Positions 5,869-5,946 of a stretch of 5,946 nucleotides of DNA are shown in pieces. This DNA comes from Pedosphaera sp. (GTDB lineage: Bacteria > Verrucomicrobiota > Verrucomicrobiae > Limisphaerales > Pedosphaeraceae), in the NCBI GenBank assembly GCA_028293265.1, contig JAQGPB010000202.1:1-5946 (forward strand). The letters are read 5' to 3'. Both the position numbers and the translations under genes were made by a program. Each line of letters opens with the position of its first letter. Within the stretch, counting starts at the first letter, position 1. The notes under the pieces are model-generated. The model made no database searches and was not told the origin of the DNA. It saw only the letters and a list, made by a program, of their open reading frames with translations.

Positions 5869-5946
5869 TTAGACCGCTACTTTGTCGAAGCTGGCCTTGA
5901 GGTCGCGCTTGCTGCGCAGGCCGACGATTTGCTCGGCGACCTCGCC
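5869..5946 (-). CDS. C-terminal end of an upstream operon gene, identity not recognised (5' part outside window)
   Basis: The frame is open from the window edge to a TAA at 5869-5871, giving 25 residues that end KRDLKASFDKVAV and include EVAEQIVGLRSKRD. The tail is charged and has no membrane segment. It ends 20 bp before the start of the GspF/PilC-type gene on the same strand, so it is probably a component of the same secretion or pilus system. The assembly ATPase or another platform gene is a guess from usual gene order. The piece is too short to assign a family. Confidence 0.6.
   Translation of the reverse strand, partial: GEVAEQIVGLRSKRDLKASFDKVAV

Overview
The window looks like a piece of a chromosome from a Gram-negative bacterium of the Planctomycetota/Verrucomicrobiota group, most likely Verrucomicrobiota. 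The grounds are indirect: a Tat-exported double NIPSNAP protein, a type II secretion/type IV pilus inner-membrane protein, genes with almost no Shine-Dalgarno sequences, and a long intergenic array of a 7-bp repeat of a kind I associate with verrucomicrobial genomes. No rRNA or other phylogenetic marker is present, so this is an inference.

Layout. (1) 1-1197, plus strand: the C-terminal two thirds of an Nramp-type Mn2+/Fe2+ transporter (MntH), then a small universal stress protein, probably co-transcribed. (2) 1215-3241, minus strand and convergent with the first pair: a PLP-dependent class V aminotransferase-fold enzyme, followed by a Tat-signal NIPSNAP protein. A perfect 7-bp stem-loop lies between the two. 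(3) 3242-3932: about 690 bp with no credible gene, rich in repeats. It holds a stem-loop, 11 exact tandem copies of a 7-mer, and two blocks of degenerate decamers with an exact 10-bp period. (4) 3941-4731: a compact 791-bp mobile element. It has 18-bp terminal inverted repeats (one mismatch), is bounded by a perfect 8-bp direct repeat (CAGGGTGG), and carries a single GrpB/UPF0157-family gene and no transposase. (5) 4829-5946, minus strand: a GspF/PilC-type membrane protein, preceded by the last 25 codons of another gene of the same operon. A GC-rich hairpin fills the 20-bp gap between them.

The main discovery is region 4. It has the anatomy of a mobile insertion cassette: IS-like ends and a target duplication around a passenger gene that is not a transposase. 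The stop codon of the GrpB gene lies inside the left terminal repeat. It must have been moved by a transposase encoded elsewhere. The second point of interest is the 10-bp-phased array at 3721-3790, in which an A-S-S-T tetramer recurs at exactly helical spacing seven times.

Functionally the window is a mosaic. Metal uptake with stress response, an aminotransferase/NIPSNAP pair of unknown substrate, and a secretion or pilus operon adjoin each other with no evident pathway link. The insertion and the repeats have accumulated in the intergenic space between the secretion operon and the aminotransferase.
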